Shown here one piece after another: positions 52,531-62,198 of a stretch of 64,000 nucleotides of DNA; position 1 is the first letter of the stretch; every line of letters begins with the position of its first letter. The stretch spans positions 1,302,001-1,366,000 of the forward strand of contig NZ_JBPJAQ010000002.1 of assembly GCF_051172195.1 (NCBI RefSeq), read 5' to 3'. The DNA comes from Paludibaculum fermentans_A (lineage in GTDB: Bacteria; Acidobacteriota; Terriglobia; Bryobacterales; Bryobacteraceae). The position numbers and the translations under genes are program-made. The notes below the pieces were generated by a model. The model worked only from the letters and a program-made list of their open reading frames with translations. It was not told where the DNA came from and did not search any database.

Positions 52531-55500
52531 ACATCTGCGAGACATTCATCCGTAGACCCATTGCCACCAGCCTGCTGATGCTGGCTGTGGCGCTGTTTGG
52601 CATCCTGGCCTACCGGGCCCTACCCGTCAGTGACATGCCGCGTGTGGACTTTCCCACGCTGGTTGTCTCGGCCAGCCTGCCTGGAGCCAATCCGGACACC
52701 ATGGCTTCGGCCGTGGCCACTCCGCTGGAGCGCCAGTTTACCGGTATCGCCGGGATGGATTCGATGATCTCGTCGAACTCCACCGGCAATTCCCAGATCA
52801 CGCTCACCTTCGACCTCTCCCGCGATCTGGACGGCGCGGCCGTCGACGTCGAAACCGCGATTGCTGAGGCCATGCCGCTGCTGCCGCCCGGTATGCCCAG
52901 CCCGCCGTCGTTCCGCAAGTTCAATCCCGGCGACGCGCCTGTCATCTTTCTCAGCCTCACCACCAAAGTGCTGCCCATGTGGAAGCTCGACGAGTACGCG
53001 CAGAACATCATTGCCCAGCGGCTCTCCATGGTGAACGGCGTGGCGCAGGTGCAGGTGATGGGCGCCCAGAAGTACGCCGTGCGGGTACAGATCGATCCTG
53101 ACCAGTTGGCGTCCAGGAAGATCGGCCTGAACGAAGTCAGCCAGGCGCTCTCCGACTGGAACGTGAACGAACCCACGGGCACGCTCTATGGACCGCACCA
53201 GTCCTACAATGTCCTGGCCAGCGGCCAGCTGATGCGCGCCAAGGACTATGAGTCGCTGGTGATCACTTATCGCAATGGGGCTCCGGTCCGGTTGCGCGAC
53301 GTGGCCAATGTTCTCGACAGTGTCGAGGACGACAAGACCGCCTCGTGGATCTACTCCGGTGAAACGAAAGAGCGCGCCATCAACCTCATGGTGATGCGCC
53401 AGCCCGACAGCAACACCATCGAAGTGACCGATGCCGTGAAAGCGCTGCTCCCGATGTTCCAGGCGCAGTTGCCCCCCAGCGTGACGCTGGCCGTGCGCGG
53501 CGACCGCTCCAAAAACATTCGCGAATCGTTCACCGACATTCAGATGACCATGGCCGTCACCCTCGGCCTGGTGATCATGGTCATCTTCATCTTCCTGCGG
53601 AACCTCTCCGCCACAGCCATTCCCACCATGGCCCTGCCGTTCTCGATCATCGGCACGTTCTCCATCATGTATGTGCTGGACTTCAGCCTGAACAACATCT
53701 CGCTGATGGCCCTCATCCTGTGTGTCGGCTTCGTTGTCGACGACGCCATCGTGATGCTGGAGAACATCGTCCGCCATATGGAGAAGGGCGAGACGGCCAT
53801 GCAGGCCAGCCTGCGCGGCTCGCGCGAGATCGGCTTCACCATCGTCTCGATGACCATCTCGCTGGCCGCCGTGTTCATCCCGCTGCTCTTCATGGGCGGC
53901 ATCCTGGGCCGGCTGTTCCGCGAATTCGCCGTCTCCATATGCGTCGCGATTCTCATCTCCGGCATGGTGTCGGTCTCCCTCACTCCGATGCTCTGCAGCC
54001 GCTTCCTGCGGCCCGTCAACAACCTGAAGCACGGCTGGCTTTACAACCTCATCGAGCGCGGCTTCATGGCCATCCACCGCGTCTACGAACGCAGCCTGGG
54101 CTGGGTGCTGCATCACCGGCCCGTTATGCTGGCAGTCTTTGTGATCATCCTCGGAGTCACGGGCTGGCTGTTCACGGTGGTGCAAAAGGGCTTCATCCCG
54201 GAAGTCGATAGCGACCAGATGTTCGTCACCGTCGAGGCCGCGCAGGGCACCTCGTTCTTCCAGATGGCGAAGTATCAGCAGCGCATCGGTGAAATTCTGC
54301 GCAACGACCCCAACATCGAGACGATCATGTTGAGCGCCGGCGGTTCGTTCAACGCCAGCGCCAGCTCCGGCCGCCTGATGGTCCAGTTGAAACCACGCCG
54401 CGAACGGGAACTCAGCGTCTTCGAAGTGGTGAACGAACTGCGCCCGAAACTGGCCACGGTCTCCGGCGTACGAGCCTTCCCCTCAGTGCCCGCCGCCATT
54501 CGCATCGGCGGCCGCCGTTCGAAGGCCCAGTACGATTTCACACTGCAGTCGCCAGATACCGCCGAGCTTTACGCCGAGGCGACCAAGTTTGAAGCGGTCG
54601 TCAGCAAACTGCCCGGCCTGCTCGATGTTTCTTCCGACCTCGAAGTGAAGAACCCGCGCGTCAACGTCAGCATCGACCGCGATAAGGCCGCCGCCCTGCA
54701 ATTGAATCTGCTGCAGGTGCAGGGTTCGCTCTACAGCGCCTTCGGGCCCCGCTGGGCCACCACCATCTACTCCTCCATGAGCCAGAATCGCGTGCTGATG
54801 GAATTGCAGCCCAAGTTCCAGGCCCACCCCGATACGATTCCGACGCTCTTCTTCAAATCGGACAACGGCAACGTTGTCCCGTTCCAGTCGTTCGGCAAGA
54901 TGTACATTGACGCCGGGCCGCTCACCGTGAATCACTCCGGCCAGTTGCCTTCCGTCACCATCTCGTTCAACCTGCGCCCGGGCATGGCGCTGGGCGATGC
55001 GGTGGACCTCATCCAGGACGCCGCCATCAGGCACCTGCCGGCCAGCATTACCCCCAGCTTCCAGGGCACCGCCAAAGCCTTCCAGGATTCGTTGAAGAAC
55101 CTGGGCCTGCTGCTGCTGGTCGCCATCCTGGTCGTCTACATCGTGCTGGGCGTGCTGTATGAGAGCTACATCCACCCGTTGACGATTCTCTCCGGCCTGC
55201 CGTCGGCGGGCTTCGGAGCGCTGCTCACCCTGCTCATCTTCAACGTCGAACTGAACATCTATGGTTTCGTCGGCATGATCCTTCTGATCGGACTCGTGAA
55301 GAAGAACGCGATCATGCAGATCGACTTCGCGCTCGAGGCCGAACGCAAGGAAGGGAAGACACCGGCCGAGGCGATCTATGAAGGCTGCCTCACGCGTTTC
55401 CGTCCCATCATGATGACCACCATGTCCGCCTTGCTTGGCGCCCTGCCCATCTCTTTGGGGTATGGAGCCGGTGGCGAGGCACGCCGCCCGCTGGGTCTCA

Positions 55501-55664
55501 CCGTCATGGGCGGCCTGGTCTGCTCACAATTGCTCACGCTCTATCTGACGCCTGTGGTTTACACCTACATGGCTTCCATCGTGGATCGCTGGCGGTCGCG
55601 GCATAAGAAGGTTTCCCTCGACGCCATCCCGGCCGGAATCACCACCAGCGGAACTGCCAAATGA
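52527..55664 (+). CDS. RND efflux permease 1 (MdtB-like)
   Basis: The protein has 1,045 residues with the RND order: TM1, a large periplasmic loop, TM2-6, a second loop and TM7-12. Diagnostic stretches are FIRRPIATSLLMLAVALFGI, VDDAIVMLENIVRHME (the Asp-Asp of helix 4 that carries protons) and the Lys in GLVKKNAIMQIDFALEAERKEG. It exports drugs or natural products by proton exchange. The start is GTG at 52527 overlapping the adaptor stop. A second, different permease follows, as in the MdtB-MdtC pair. No outer-membrane channel is next to it. Confidence 0.93.
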   Translation: MNICETFIRRPIATSLLMLAVALFGILAYRALPVSDMPRVDFPTLVVSASLPGANPDTMASAVATPLERQFTGIAGMDSMISSNSTGNSQITLTFDLSRDLDGAAVDVETAIAEAMPLLPPGMPSPPSFRKFNPGDAPVIFLSLTTKVLPMWKLDEYAQNIIAQRLSMVNGVAQVQVMGAQKYAVRVQIDPDQLASRKIGLNEVSQALSDWNVNEPTGTLYGPHQSYNVLASGQLMRAKDYESLVITYRNGAPVRLRDVANVLDSVEDDKTASWIYSGETKERAINLMVMRQPDSNTIEVTDAVKALLPMFQAQLPPSVTLAVRGDRSKNIRESFTDIQMTMAVTLGLVIMVIFIFLRNLSATAIPTMALPFSIIGTFSIMYVLDFSLNNISLMALILCVGFVVDDAIVMLENIVRHMEKGETAMQASLRGSREIGFTIVSMTISLAAVFIPLLFMGGILGRLFREFAVSICVAILISGMVSVSLTPMLCSRFLRPVNNLKHGWLYNLIERGFMAIHRVYERSLGWVLHHRPVMLAVFVIILGVTGWLFTVVQKGFIPEVDSDQMFVTVEAAQGTSFFQMAKYQQRIGEILRNDPNIETIMLSAGGSFNASASSGRLMVQLKPRRERELSVFEVVNELRPKLATVSGVRAFPSVPAAIRIGGRRSKAQYDFTLQSPDTAELYAEATKFEAVVSKLPGLLDVSSDLEVKNPRVNVSIDRDKAAALQLNLLQVQGSLYSAFGPRWATTIYSSMSQNRVLMELQPKFQAHPDTIPTLFFKSDNGNVVPFQSFGKMYIDAGPLTVNHSGQLPSVTISFNLRPGMALGDAVDLIQDAAIRHLPASITPSFQGTAKAFQDSLKNLGLLLLVAILVVYIVLGVLYESYIHPLTILSGLPSAGFGALLTLLIFNVELNIYGFVGMILLIGLVKKNAIMQIDFALEAERKEGKTPAEAIYEGCLTRFRPIMMTTMSALLGALPISLGYGAGGEARRPLGLTVMGGLVCSQLLTLYLTPVVYTYMASIVDRWRSRHKKVSLDAIPAGITTSGTAK

Positions 55665-58600
55665 ACATTTCCGAACTCTTTATCAAACGGCCCATCGCCA
55701 CCAGTCTTTTCATGTGCGCCATCATTCTGTTCGGAATGGTGGCCTACCGCTCCCTGGCGGTGAGCGATCTGCCGAATGTGGACTTTCCCACACTTCTGGT
55801 CACGGCCAGCCTGCCTGGGGCCAATCCCGAGACCATGGCGTCCGCCGTCGCCACCCCGATGGAGAATCAGTTCTCCACCATCGCCGGGCTGAATTCGATG
55901 ACCTCCGTGAACTCGCAGGGCGCCACGCAAATCACGCTGGAGTTCGACCTCAGCCGCAGCCTCGACGGAGCCGCTGTCGATGTCCAGGCGGCCATCACGC
56001 AGGCCTCACGCCTGCTGCCGCCGGGCATGCCCACGCCGCCCACGTTCACCAAGGTGAACCCGGCTGACCAGCCCATCCTCTATCTCGCCCTCACCTCGCC
56101 CACGCTGCCGCTCTACACCCTGGATGAGTATGCGGAAACCCGCATTGCCCAACGTATCTCGATGGTCAGTGGCGTCGCCCAGGTGCAGGTTCTCGGCGCG
56201 CAGAAGTACGCTGTCCACGTCCAGATGGATCCCCAGAAACTGGCCGCGCACCAGGTGGGGATCAACGAGATTGAAACCGCGCTGAAGAACTGGAACGTCA
56301 ACCTGCCGGCCGGTTCCATCATCGGACCCCAGCGAGCCTTCACGCTGCAGGCTTCCGGCCAGTTGACGAACGCCACCGCTTACCGGCCCCTGGTGGTCTC
56401 CTACCGCAGCGGCACGCCTGTGCGGCTGGAAGAACTCGGCCAGGTGATCGATGGTGTGGAAGACGACAAAACCGCTTCCTGGTTCTACCGCCATGGCCCG
56501 GGCCGTCGCGCCGTCGTTCTCGCCATCCAACGCCAGCCTGGTACGAATACCATCGCCGTCACCGACGCCATCAAGCAACTCATCCCGCTATTCCAGTCGG
56601 AGCTGCCTCCATCGGTCAAAATGGAGATCTTCTACGATCGCTCAGACACCATCCGCGAATCCTATGATGACGTCAAGTTCACGATGGTCCTGACCCTCGG
56701 TCTTGTCGTGATGGTCATCTTCCTCTTCCTGAGGAACTTCTCCGCTACCGTCATTCCCAGCCTCGCGCTGCCCTTCTCGGTCATCGGCACCTTCGCCGTC
56801 ATGTACCTGCTGGACTACAGCCTCGACAACCTGTCGATGATGGCGCTCATTCTCTCCATCGGCTTCGTCGTCGACGACGCCATCGTGATGCTCGAGAACA
56901 TCGTGCGCCACATCGAGATGGGTGAAGAGCCGATGGCCGCCGCCCTCAAAGGTTCCCGCGAAATCGGCTTCACCATCGTCTCGATGACCCTTTCGCTGGC
57001 CGCTGTGTTTATCCCCGTCCTCTTCATGGGCGGCGTGCTGGGCCGCCTGTTCAAGGAGTTCGCGGTCACCATCTGCGTGTCGATCCTGATCTCCGGCGTT
57101 GTGTCGGTGACCCTCACGCCAATGCTGTGCAGCCGCTTCCTGCGCGCCGCGCACCACCAATCCAAGGGCTGGTTCTACAACTCGACGGAACGCTTCTTTG
57201 AAGGCATGCTGCGCCTCTACGACTCGACGCTCCAGGTCGTCCTGCGCTTTCGCCGCGCCACCCTCGCCGTCAGTTTCGTCGTGCTGATCATCACCGGCTG
57301 GATGTTCGTCGACATCCCCAAGGGCTTCATTCCCGATCAGGATACCGACCAAATGCTGATCACCACCGAAGCCGCGCAGGGCACTTCGTACTACCAGATG
57401 GTGAACTACCAGCAGGCGATTGCCGAGGAAGTACAGGCCGATCCCAACGTCGACTCGCTGGTCTCCAGCATCGGCGGCAACACTTCGACCACCCTGGGCG
57501 GACCCAATTTCGGCCAGATGATTGTCCACCTCAAGCCGCGCCATGACCGCAAAATGCTGGTGAACGAGGTCATCGACAACCTGCGTCCCAAGCTCACGCA
57601 GTACCCCGGCATGAAGGTCTACCTGCAGAATCCGCCGGCCATCCAGATCGGCGGCCAGGTCACCAAGAGCATCTACCAGTTCTCCATGCAGTCTCCTGAC
57701 AAGGAAGAGCTCTACAAGGCCGCGCGCCGGATGGAAGCTGAAATCGCCGAGATGCCCGGCCTGGAAGACGTCACCAGCAACCTGCTGGTATCGAGCCCAC
57801 AGATTCACGTCAACATCGACCGCGACAAGTCCGCCGCGCTGCAGATCAATGCCCAGCAGGTGGAAAACGCCCTCTACGATGCCTACGGGCCGCGCTGGGT
57901 CTCCACCATCTATGCCCCGGTGAACGAGTACAAAGTGCTGTTGGAGCTCATGCCGAAGTATCAGGCCGACCCCGCCGCGCTCTCCATGCTCTACCTGAAG
58001 ACGACCGCCGGCCGGCTCATTCCGCTGGACTCCGTCGCCCAGGTTACCAGCGACACCGGCCCGCAGACCGTCAACCACTTCGGCCAGCTGCCCGCCGTCA
58101 CCATCTCGTTCAACCTGCGCCCCGGCACCAGCCTCGGCGACACCGTGACGCGCATCCAGGATCTGGCCAAGGAACAGTTGCCGCCCACCGTCAGCACCGC
58201 CTTCCAGGGCGCGGCCAAGAGCTTCCAGAGCTCCCTGTCGAACCTGTGGTTGCTGCTGATCGTCGCCATCCTCGTGGTCTACATCGTGCTGGGCGTCTTG
58301 TATGAAAGCTACATCCACCCGCTGACCATCCTCTCCGGCCTGCCGTCGGCCGGCTTCGGAGCCCTGGTCACGCTCTACCTCTTCCACATGGACCTGAACA
58401 TCTATGCGTTCGTGGGCCTCATCATGCTCATCGGTATCGTGAAGAAGAACGCCATCATGCAGATCGACTTCGCGCTGGATGCCGAACGGCAACACGGCAT
58501 GAGTCCCGGCGAGGCCATTTATCAAGGCTGCCTCATCCGCTTCCGGCCCATCATGATGACCACCATGGCCGCGCTGCTGGGCGCCGTGCCCATCGCGCTC

Positions 58601-58789
58601 GGCTATGGCGCCGGCGGCGAAGCCCGTCAGCCCCTGGGCCTGGCGGTCGTGGGCGGCCTGCTGTTTTCACAGCTCGTCACGCTCTATCTCACCCCGGTGG
58701 TCTACACCTATATGGCCGGTCTCCAGGACTGGCTGCGCCGCCGGAAAGGCACCAAAGTTGTACCGGAGCCCATCCCGAGCAGCTACTAG
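55661..58789 (+). CDS. RND efflux permease 2 (MdtC-like)
   Basis: The protein has 1,042 residues with the same fold and motifs as the preceding permease (FIKRPIATSLFMCAIILFGM, VDDAIVMLENIVRHIE, GIVKKNAIMQIDFALDAERQHG). The two are clearly similar but diverged, so they likely arose by an old duplication and form a mixed trimer. The ATG overlaps the previous stop (ATGA). It ends the operon, 36 bases before a convergent gene. Confidence 0.93.
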   Translation: MNISELFIKRPIATSLFMCAIILFGMVAYRSLAVSDLPNVDFPTLLVTASLPGANPETMASAVATPMENQFSTIAGLNSMTSVNSQGATQITLEFDLSRSLDGAAVDVQAAITQASRLLPPGMPTPPTFTKVNPADQPILYLALTSPTLPLYTLDEYAETRIAQRISMVSGVAQVQVLGAQKYAVHVQMDPQKLAAHQVGINEIETALKNWNVNLPAGSIIGPQRAFTLQASGQLTNATAYRPLVVSYRSGTPVRLEELGQVIDGVEDDKTASWFYRHGPGRRAVVLAIQRQPGTNTIAVTDAIKQLIPLFQSELPPSVKMEIFYDRSDTIRESYDDVKFTMVLTLGLVVMVIFLFLRNFSATVIPSLALPFSVIGTFAVMYLLDYSLDNLSMMALILSIGFVVDDAIVMLENIVRHIEMGEEPMAAALKGSREIGFTIVSMTLSLAAVFIPVLFMGGVLGRLFKEFAVTICVSILISGVVSVTLTPMLCSRFLRAAHHQSKGWFYNSTERFFEGMLRLYDSTLQVVLRFRRATLAVSFVVLIITGWMFVDIPKGFIPDQDTDQMLITTEAAQGTSYYQMVNYQQAIAEEVQADPNVDSLVSSIGGNTSTTLGGPNFGQMIVHLKPRHDRKMLVNEVIDNLRPKLTQYPGMKVYLQNPPAIQIGGQVTKSIYQFSMQSPDKEELYKAARRMEAEIAEMPGLEDVTSNLLVSSPQIHVNIDRDKSAALQINAQQVENALYDAYGPRWVSTIYAPVNEYKVLLELMPKYQADPAALSMLYLKTTAGRLIPLDSVAQVTSDTGPQTVNHFGQLPAVTISFNLRPGTSLGDTVTRIQDLAKEQLPPTVSTAFQGAAKSFQSSLSNLWLLLIVAILVVYIVLGVLYESYIHPLTILSGLPSAGFGALVTLYLFHMDLNIYAFVGLIMLIGIVKKNAIMQIDFALDAERQHGMSPGEAIYQGCLIRFRPIMMTTMAALLGAVPIALGYGAGGEARQPLGLAVVGGLLFSQLVTLYLTPVVYTYMAGLQDWLRRRKGTKVVPEPIPSSY

Positions 58790-58824
58790 TCCGCTCGGCC
58801 GCTTGAGGGATCAGTCCGCAGCCG

Positions 58825-59394
58825 TCATCTTTTGACGAATTTGACGAGGTGGCCTTCCATGGTCGCCTCCAATCCGTCGCCGCTGCGCCGCAATTCCAGA
58901 GGCTCACCCCCGGCGACGGAAACCGTGATCCGGTCGCCGCGCTGCCGGTAGCTGCCCTCGGCCGTATTCTGGGTCACGCCGCGCTCCACCACCGAGACCC
59001 TGACCGCCTGTGGCCCGTGGAAATTCAGCTGGATCGCCGTACCTTCGCGCTGCGCCACAAAGGCGCCCGATAGCGCATCCTCCGCTCCACTTTTGCCATC
59101 TTTGCAATAACGGCCCAGCAACTGGCCGCCGTCCAGGCAGCCCCTGTCATCCAGCGTGAACACCTGGGTATCTCCGCCATTGGTGACCTTCACCCGCTTC
59201 CCATCGACGGCAAAGGTCCCCTCCTTGGTCATCGTCATGAAGGTCAGGTCCACCTTGCCGTCCGGCTTGAAGTTCATGCCATCCAGGAAACCGGCGCCGT
59301 CGGGCTTGTAAACCCCGCTTACCCGAGCCCCGCAGCCCCCCAGCATCAGCCCCGCCGCGGCCACCGGCACCATCAGGAACGGTTTGCGATTCAA
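58825..59394 (-). CDS. Small lipoprotein of unknown function
   Basis: The protein has 189 residues. The lipobox MLGGC has its Cys at residue 21 from the TTG start. I chose the TTG at 59394 because a near-perfect AGGAGG lies 8 bases upstream; reading further upstream would add a non-signal N-terminus. The mature part is beta-rich, with two short Cys-containing stretches (DDRGCLDGG, LGRYCKDG). It resembles no domain I can name. It lies 71 bases behind pabB on the same strand and faces the RND operon. Confidence 0.7.
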   Translation of the reverse strand: MNRKPFLMVPVAAAGLMLGGCGARVSGVYKPDGAGFLDGMNFKPDGKVDLTFMTMTKEGTFAVDGKRVKVTNGGDTQVFTLDDRGCLDGGQLLGRYCKDGKSGAEDALSGAFVAQREGTAIQLNFHGPQAVRVSVVERGVTQNTAEGSYRQRGDRITVSVAGGEPLELRRSGDGLEATMEGHLVKFVKR

Positions 59395-59465
59395 GGGTTC
59401 CACCTCCTCCTCATCCCGCAATGCGCGGATCCGGAGAGGAAACCGTCACGTCTTCCGCAGATTCT

Positions 59466-60866
59466 TCAGCCGGCTTCGGCGCACCCCAGCGCAGCCAGGA
59501 ACGCGCGCGCCTTGTGGCGCGTTTCCGCCAACTCCTGGGCGGGGTCAGACTGCGCCGTAATTCCGCAGCCGGTCTCGTACCGAATCCGGCCGTTGGCCGC
59601 CACCGCCGTCCGGATCGCCACCGACAACTCCGCCCGGCCGTCCAGTGAGAGCCAGCCGATGGCGCCCATGCACGGTCCGCGCCGCCGCTGTTCCTCGGCG
59701 AGCGCGACCGCCATCGCGTGAATCTTCGGAGCGCCGGAAATCGAAGCCGGTGGAAACGAAGCGCGCAGCAGGCCGCCGATTCCACCTTGCACTCGACCGC
59801 TGACCGTGGAAACCGTATGCACGAGGGTGGGCAGCCGCAGCAGCTCCGCATGCGACTCAACCACCACTGAGCCCGGCTCGCACACGCGCGCCAGGTCGTT
59901 CCGCACGACGTCCACGATCATGGCCAGTTCGGCCCGATCCTTGACGCTTTCCGTCAGTTCTGCTTCCAGCCCCGCATTCTCTTGCGGGGTGCCCCCCAAC
60001 GGCCGGGTGCCCTTGATGGGCGAGGAACTCGCACGTCCGTCCTCCACCTGCAGGTACAACTCCGGACTCGTGGACAGCACGGCCCGTCCGCCGCCCAGCG
60101 GAACGTATGCTCCGAATCGCGCCGGATTCACCGCGCGCAGCCGCCGGTACAACGGCCATATCGCCTCCGCCGCCAGGGGCGCCTCCAGCCGCCGGCAAAG
60201 GTTCGTCTGGAAAAGTTCGCCTGCGTAGATCCGCTCCACCGTCCGCCTCACAGCGGCCTCGAACTCCAACGGTGGGGGGACGCTCGATACCGGCCCGTCC
60301 GACAGCCGGGCGGCCGGCGCCGTGGGTTCAATCGAGGGCGGCTCCGTCGCACATCGCGCCCGCCAAGCCTCCGTACTCACATGAGTCCACTCACCCGCCT
60401 CGTGCCGCCAGTGCGCATCATAGAGAGCCAGGTATAGATCTGGAACCGCGTCCGGCTCCTCGGGCAGGGCAGGCAACTCCTCCAGTTCCCAAGCCAGGTC
60501 GTAGCCCAGATAGCCAACCAGCAGCGCGCCCTCAGGCCCGGACCATGCTTCCAGCGCGGCTTCCACTACGTCAAACCCACCAGCCTGCTGCTGGTAGACG
60601 CCGCCCGGGCCCTGAACCGTCAACTCGCTGCCTTTTACTTCCAGCGTGACCAGCGGATCCGTGAACAACCGGCTGGCGGCCCCGGCGCAATCCAGCCAGA
60701 CGAAGCCCGGCTGTGCCTGCAGCGCCTCGGCGACCCACAAGGATTGAACGTTCGAACCCAATTTGACTGACCGCGTAGTCGTGGCGGCTGGAGCCGGCAG
60801 CACCGCGAGCAATTTGTGGACCAGGGCCTGTCGGGCTACGGCGTCCCGCCGCGTCCACCACGTCAT
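59466..60866 (-). CDS. pabB: Aminodeoxychorismate synthase component I
   Basis: The protein has 466 residues of the chorismate-binding (anthranilate synthase I/PabB) family. Seen are FQTNLCRR, SSPIKGTRPLGG with Lys285 in the PIKGT site typical of PabB, VVRNDLARVCEPGSV and SISGAPKIHAM. With PabA it makes 4-amino-4-deoxychorismate for folate. The first 10 residues are rich in Arg and Trp, and no aminodeoxychorismate lyase domain is fused. Its ATG overlaps the stop of pabA (ATGA). Confidence 0.9.
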   Translation of the reverse strand: MTWWTRRDAVARQALVHKLLAVLPAPAATTTRSVKLGSNVQSLWVAEALQAQPGFVWLDCAGAASRLFTDPLVTLEVKGSELTVQGPGGVYQQQAGGFDVVEAALEAWSGPEGALLVGYLGYDLAWELEELPALPEEPDAVPDLYLALYDAHWRHEAGEWTHVSTEAWRARCATEPPSIEPTAPAARLSDGPVSSVPPPLEFEAAVRRTVERIYAGELFQTNLCRRLEAPLAAEAIWPLYRRLRAVNPARFGAYVPLGGGRAVLSTSPELYLQVEDGRASSSPIKGTRPLGGTPQENAGLEAELTESVKDRAELAMIVDVVRNDLARVCEPGSVVVESHAELLRLPTLVHTVSTVSGRVQGGIGGLLRASFPPASISGAPKIHAMAVALAEEQRRRGPCMGAIGWLSLDGRAELSVAIRTAVAANGRIRYETGCGITAQSDPAQELAETRHKARAFLAALGCAEAG

Positions 60867-61426
60867 TGCAGGAACGCCTGGAACAACTTCGGCCCGTCGG
60901 GAGTGAGGAACGACTCGGGATGGAACAACACGCCCTCCGTCCGGCTATCCGGGATCCGGCAGCCCATCACCGTGCCGTCGGCCAGCCAGGCCGAGACTTC
61001 CAACCCCGCCGGAATTGAAGCGCGTTCCACTTGTAGCGAGTGGTAGCGTGCCGCCTCAAACGGGTCCGGCAGCCCGGCCAGCACCCCACGTCCATCATGG
61101 AAGACCCGCGACGCCTGCCCGTGTACCGGATGGCCGGACGGAGCCACTCGCGCCCCCGCCACCGCGGCAATCACCTGCATCCCCAGGCAGACGCCCAGGA
61201 TGGGGATTCGGCCCGAGAAGGTTCGCACGACGTCAGGGCAGATGCCGGCACGGTCCGGACCAAACGGGCCAGGTGACAGCACGATGCGCTCCGGCTCGAA
61301 TTCCGCCACTTGTCGTAGTGTGACTGCATCGGAACGCCAGACCGTACACTCCGCGCCGAGTCCGGCCAGCGCATGAACCAGGTTCCAGGTGAATGAGTCG
61401 TAGTTGTCCAGCACCAGCACGCGCAT
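60863..61426 (-). CDS. pabA: Aminodeoxychorismate/anthranilate synthase glutaminase component
   Basis: The protein has 187 residues of the class I glutamine amidotransferase family. The catalytic Cys80 is in GVCLGMQ and His169-x-Glu171 in FHPES. The N-terminus VLDNYDSFTWNLV is typical of PabA/TrpG. It supplies ammonia to PabB, with which it is translationally coupled. Whether it also serves tryptophan synthesis cannot be told here. An upstream in-frame start at 61474 is rejected because the fold begins at the ATG at 61426. Confidence 0.9.
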   Translation of the reverse strand: MRVLVLDNYDSFTWNLVHALAGLGAECTVWRSDAVTLRQVAEFEPERIVLSPGPFGPDRAGICPDVVRTFSGRIPILGVCLGMQVIAAVAGARVAPSGHPVHGQASRVFHDGRGVLAGLPDPFEAARYHSLQVERASIPAGLEVSAWLADGTVMGCRIPDSRTEGVLFHPESFLTPDGPKLFQAFLQ

Positions 61427-61523
61427 GCAGTTTGTTGAGCTGCCTTCATTATCCCAAGGAGCGGCCCCATACATTCCAACGGCGCTTCATCGTAGACTTA
61501 AAGAGGCGAAGGTACGAAATCGA

Positions 61524-61982
61524 GTGGCCAACCCTGAACATCTCTACATTCTTCAGCAGGGCGTGCCCGGCTGGAACAACTGGCGGTCGCGCAATCCCGA
61601 AGACCGGCCCGATTTTTCCGGCGCCGATCTCGTCGGTAAAGACCTGAGTGGAGCCGACTTAAGCCGCGGCAACTTCCGGGGCGCCGATCTTACGGGCGCC
61701 AACCTTACTGGCTGCGACCTGCGTGTCGCCAACCTCACCGCGGCACGCATGCCCGCCGCGATTCTCATCCGCGCGAACCTGGGGCTGGCTGACCTGATCG
61801 ATGCCGATCTCCGCGCCGCCAATCTCTCCTCAGCGTCCCTGAATGGAGCGAACCTGCGGCGTGCGGACCTCTCGGAAGCTACGTTGCTGGACACGGATCT
61901 GTCCCGTACCCGCCTCATCGACACCAGGTTGAGCAAGGCGGACCTCAAGGGAGCAGACCTGCGCGGAGCGGTCCTGGTCTAG
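61524..61982 (+). CDS. Pentapeptide-repeat protein
   Basis: The protein has 152 residues from a GTG with GAAGGT about 10 bases before it. The N-terminus VANPEHLYILQQGVPGWNNWR matches the lead segment of common bacterial pentapeptide-repeat proteins. About 20 repeats of the A(D/N)LxG type follow (FSGADLVGKDLSGADLSRGN), forming a right-handed beta-helix. Its role is unknown; some family members protect DNA gyrase. It diverges from pabA. Confidence 0.85.
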   Translation: MANPEHLYILQQGVPGWNNWRSRNPEDRPDFSGADLVGKDLSGADLSRGNFRGADLTGANLTGCDLRVANLTAARMPAAILIRANLGLADLIDADLRAANLSSASLNGANLRRADLSEATLLDTDLSRTRLIDTRLSKADLKGADLRGAVLV

Positions 61983-61985
61983 CGC

Positions 61986-62192
61986 CTAGCGCAGCGACGG
62001 ATCGTCGTCGCCCAGCAGGCTGCGCGGATCGGCCTGTAGATGGTCGGCCGAATCCTGCATATTCTCCATCCTGTCGACGCATTCCGCGCAGGAATGCAGA
62101 TGTTGCTCTATCCACACGAGTTCGGCATCGTGGTGGATCAATCCGGTCACGTATCGTTCCAGGTCGTTGTCGGATAGATGAGTCTCTTCCAT
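61986..62192 (-). CDS. Small zinc-finger anti-sigma-like protein
   Basis: The protein has 68 residues. The pattern LSDNDLERYVTGLIHHDAEL then EQHLHSCAECVDRM contains the His-x-x-x-Cys-x-x-Cys zinc site of zf-HC2 proteins. There is no membrane segment, so it is a shortened soluble version. It starts 6 bases behind the stop of the acyltransferase-like gene and is likely co-transcribed. No sigma factor is adjacent. Confidence 0.65.
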   Translation of the reverse strand: MEETHLSDNDLERYVTGLIHHDAELVWIEQHLHSCAECVDRMENMQDSADHLQADPRSLLGDDDPSLR

Positions 62193-62198
62193 GGTTGT

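Noticed and set aside
56642..58525. 627-codon minus-strand frame inside the second RND permease
   Set aside because: It is an antisense shadow with a composition typical of reversed membrane-protein codons.
52527..58789. Similarity between the two RND permease genes considered as a mobile repeat
   Set aside because: It is ancient paralogy (MdtB/MdtC-like), with diverged sequence and no flanking repeats.
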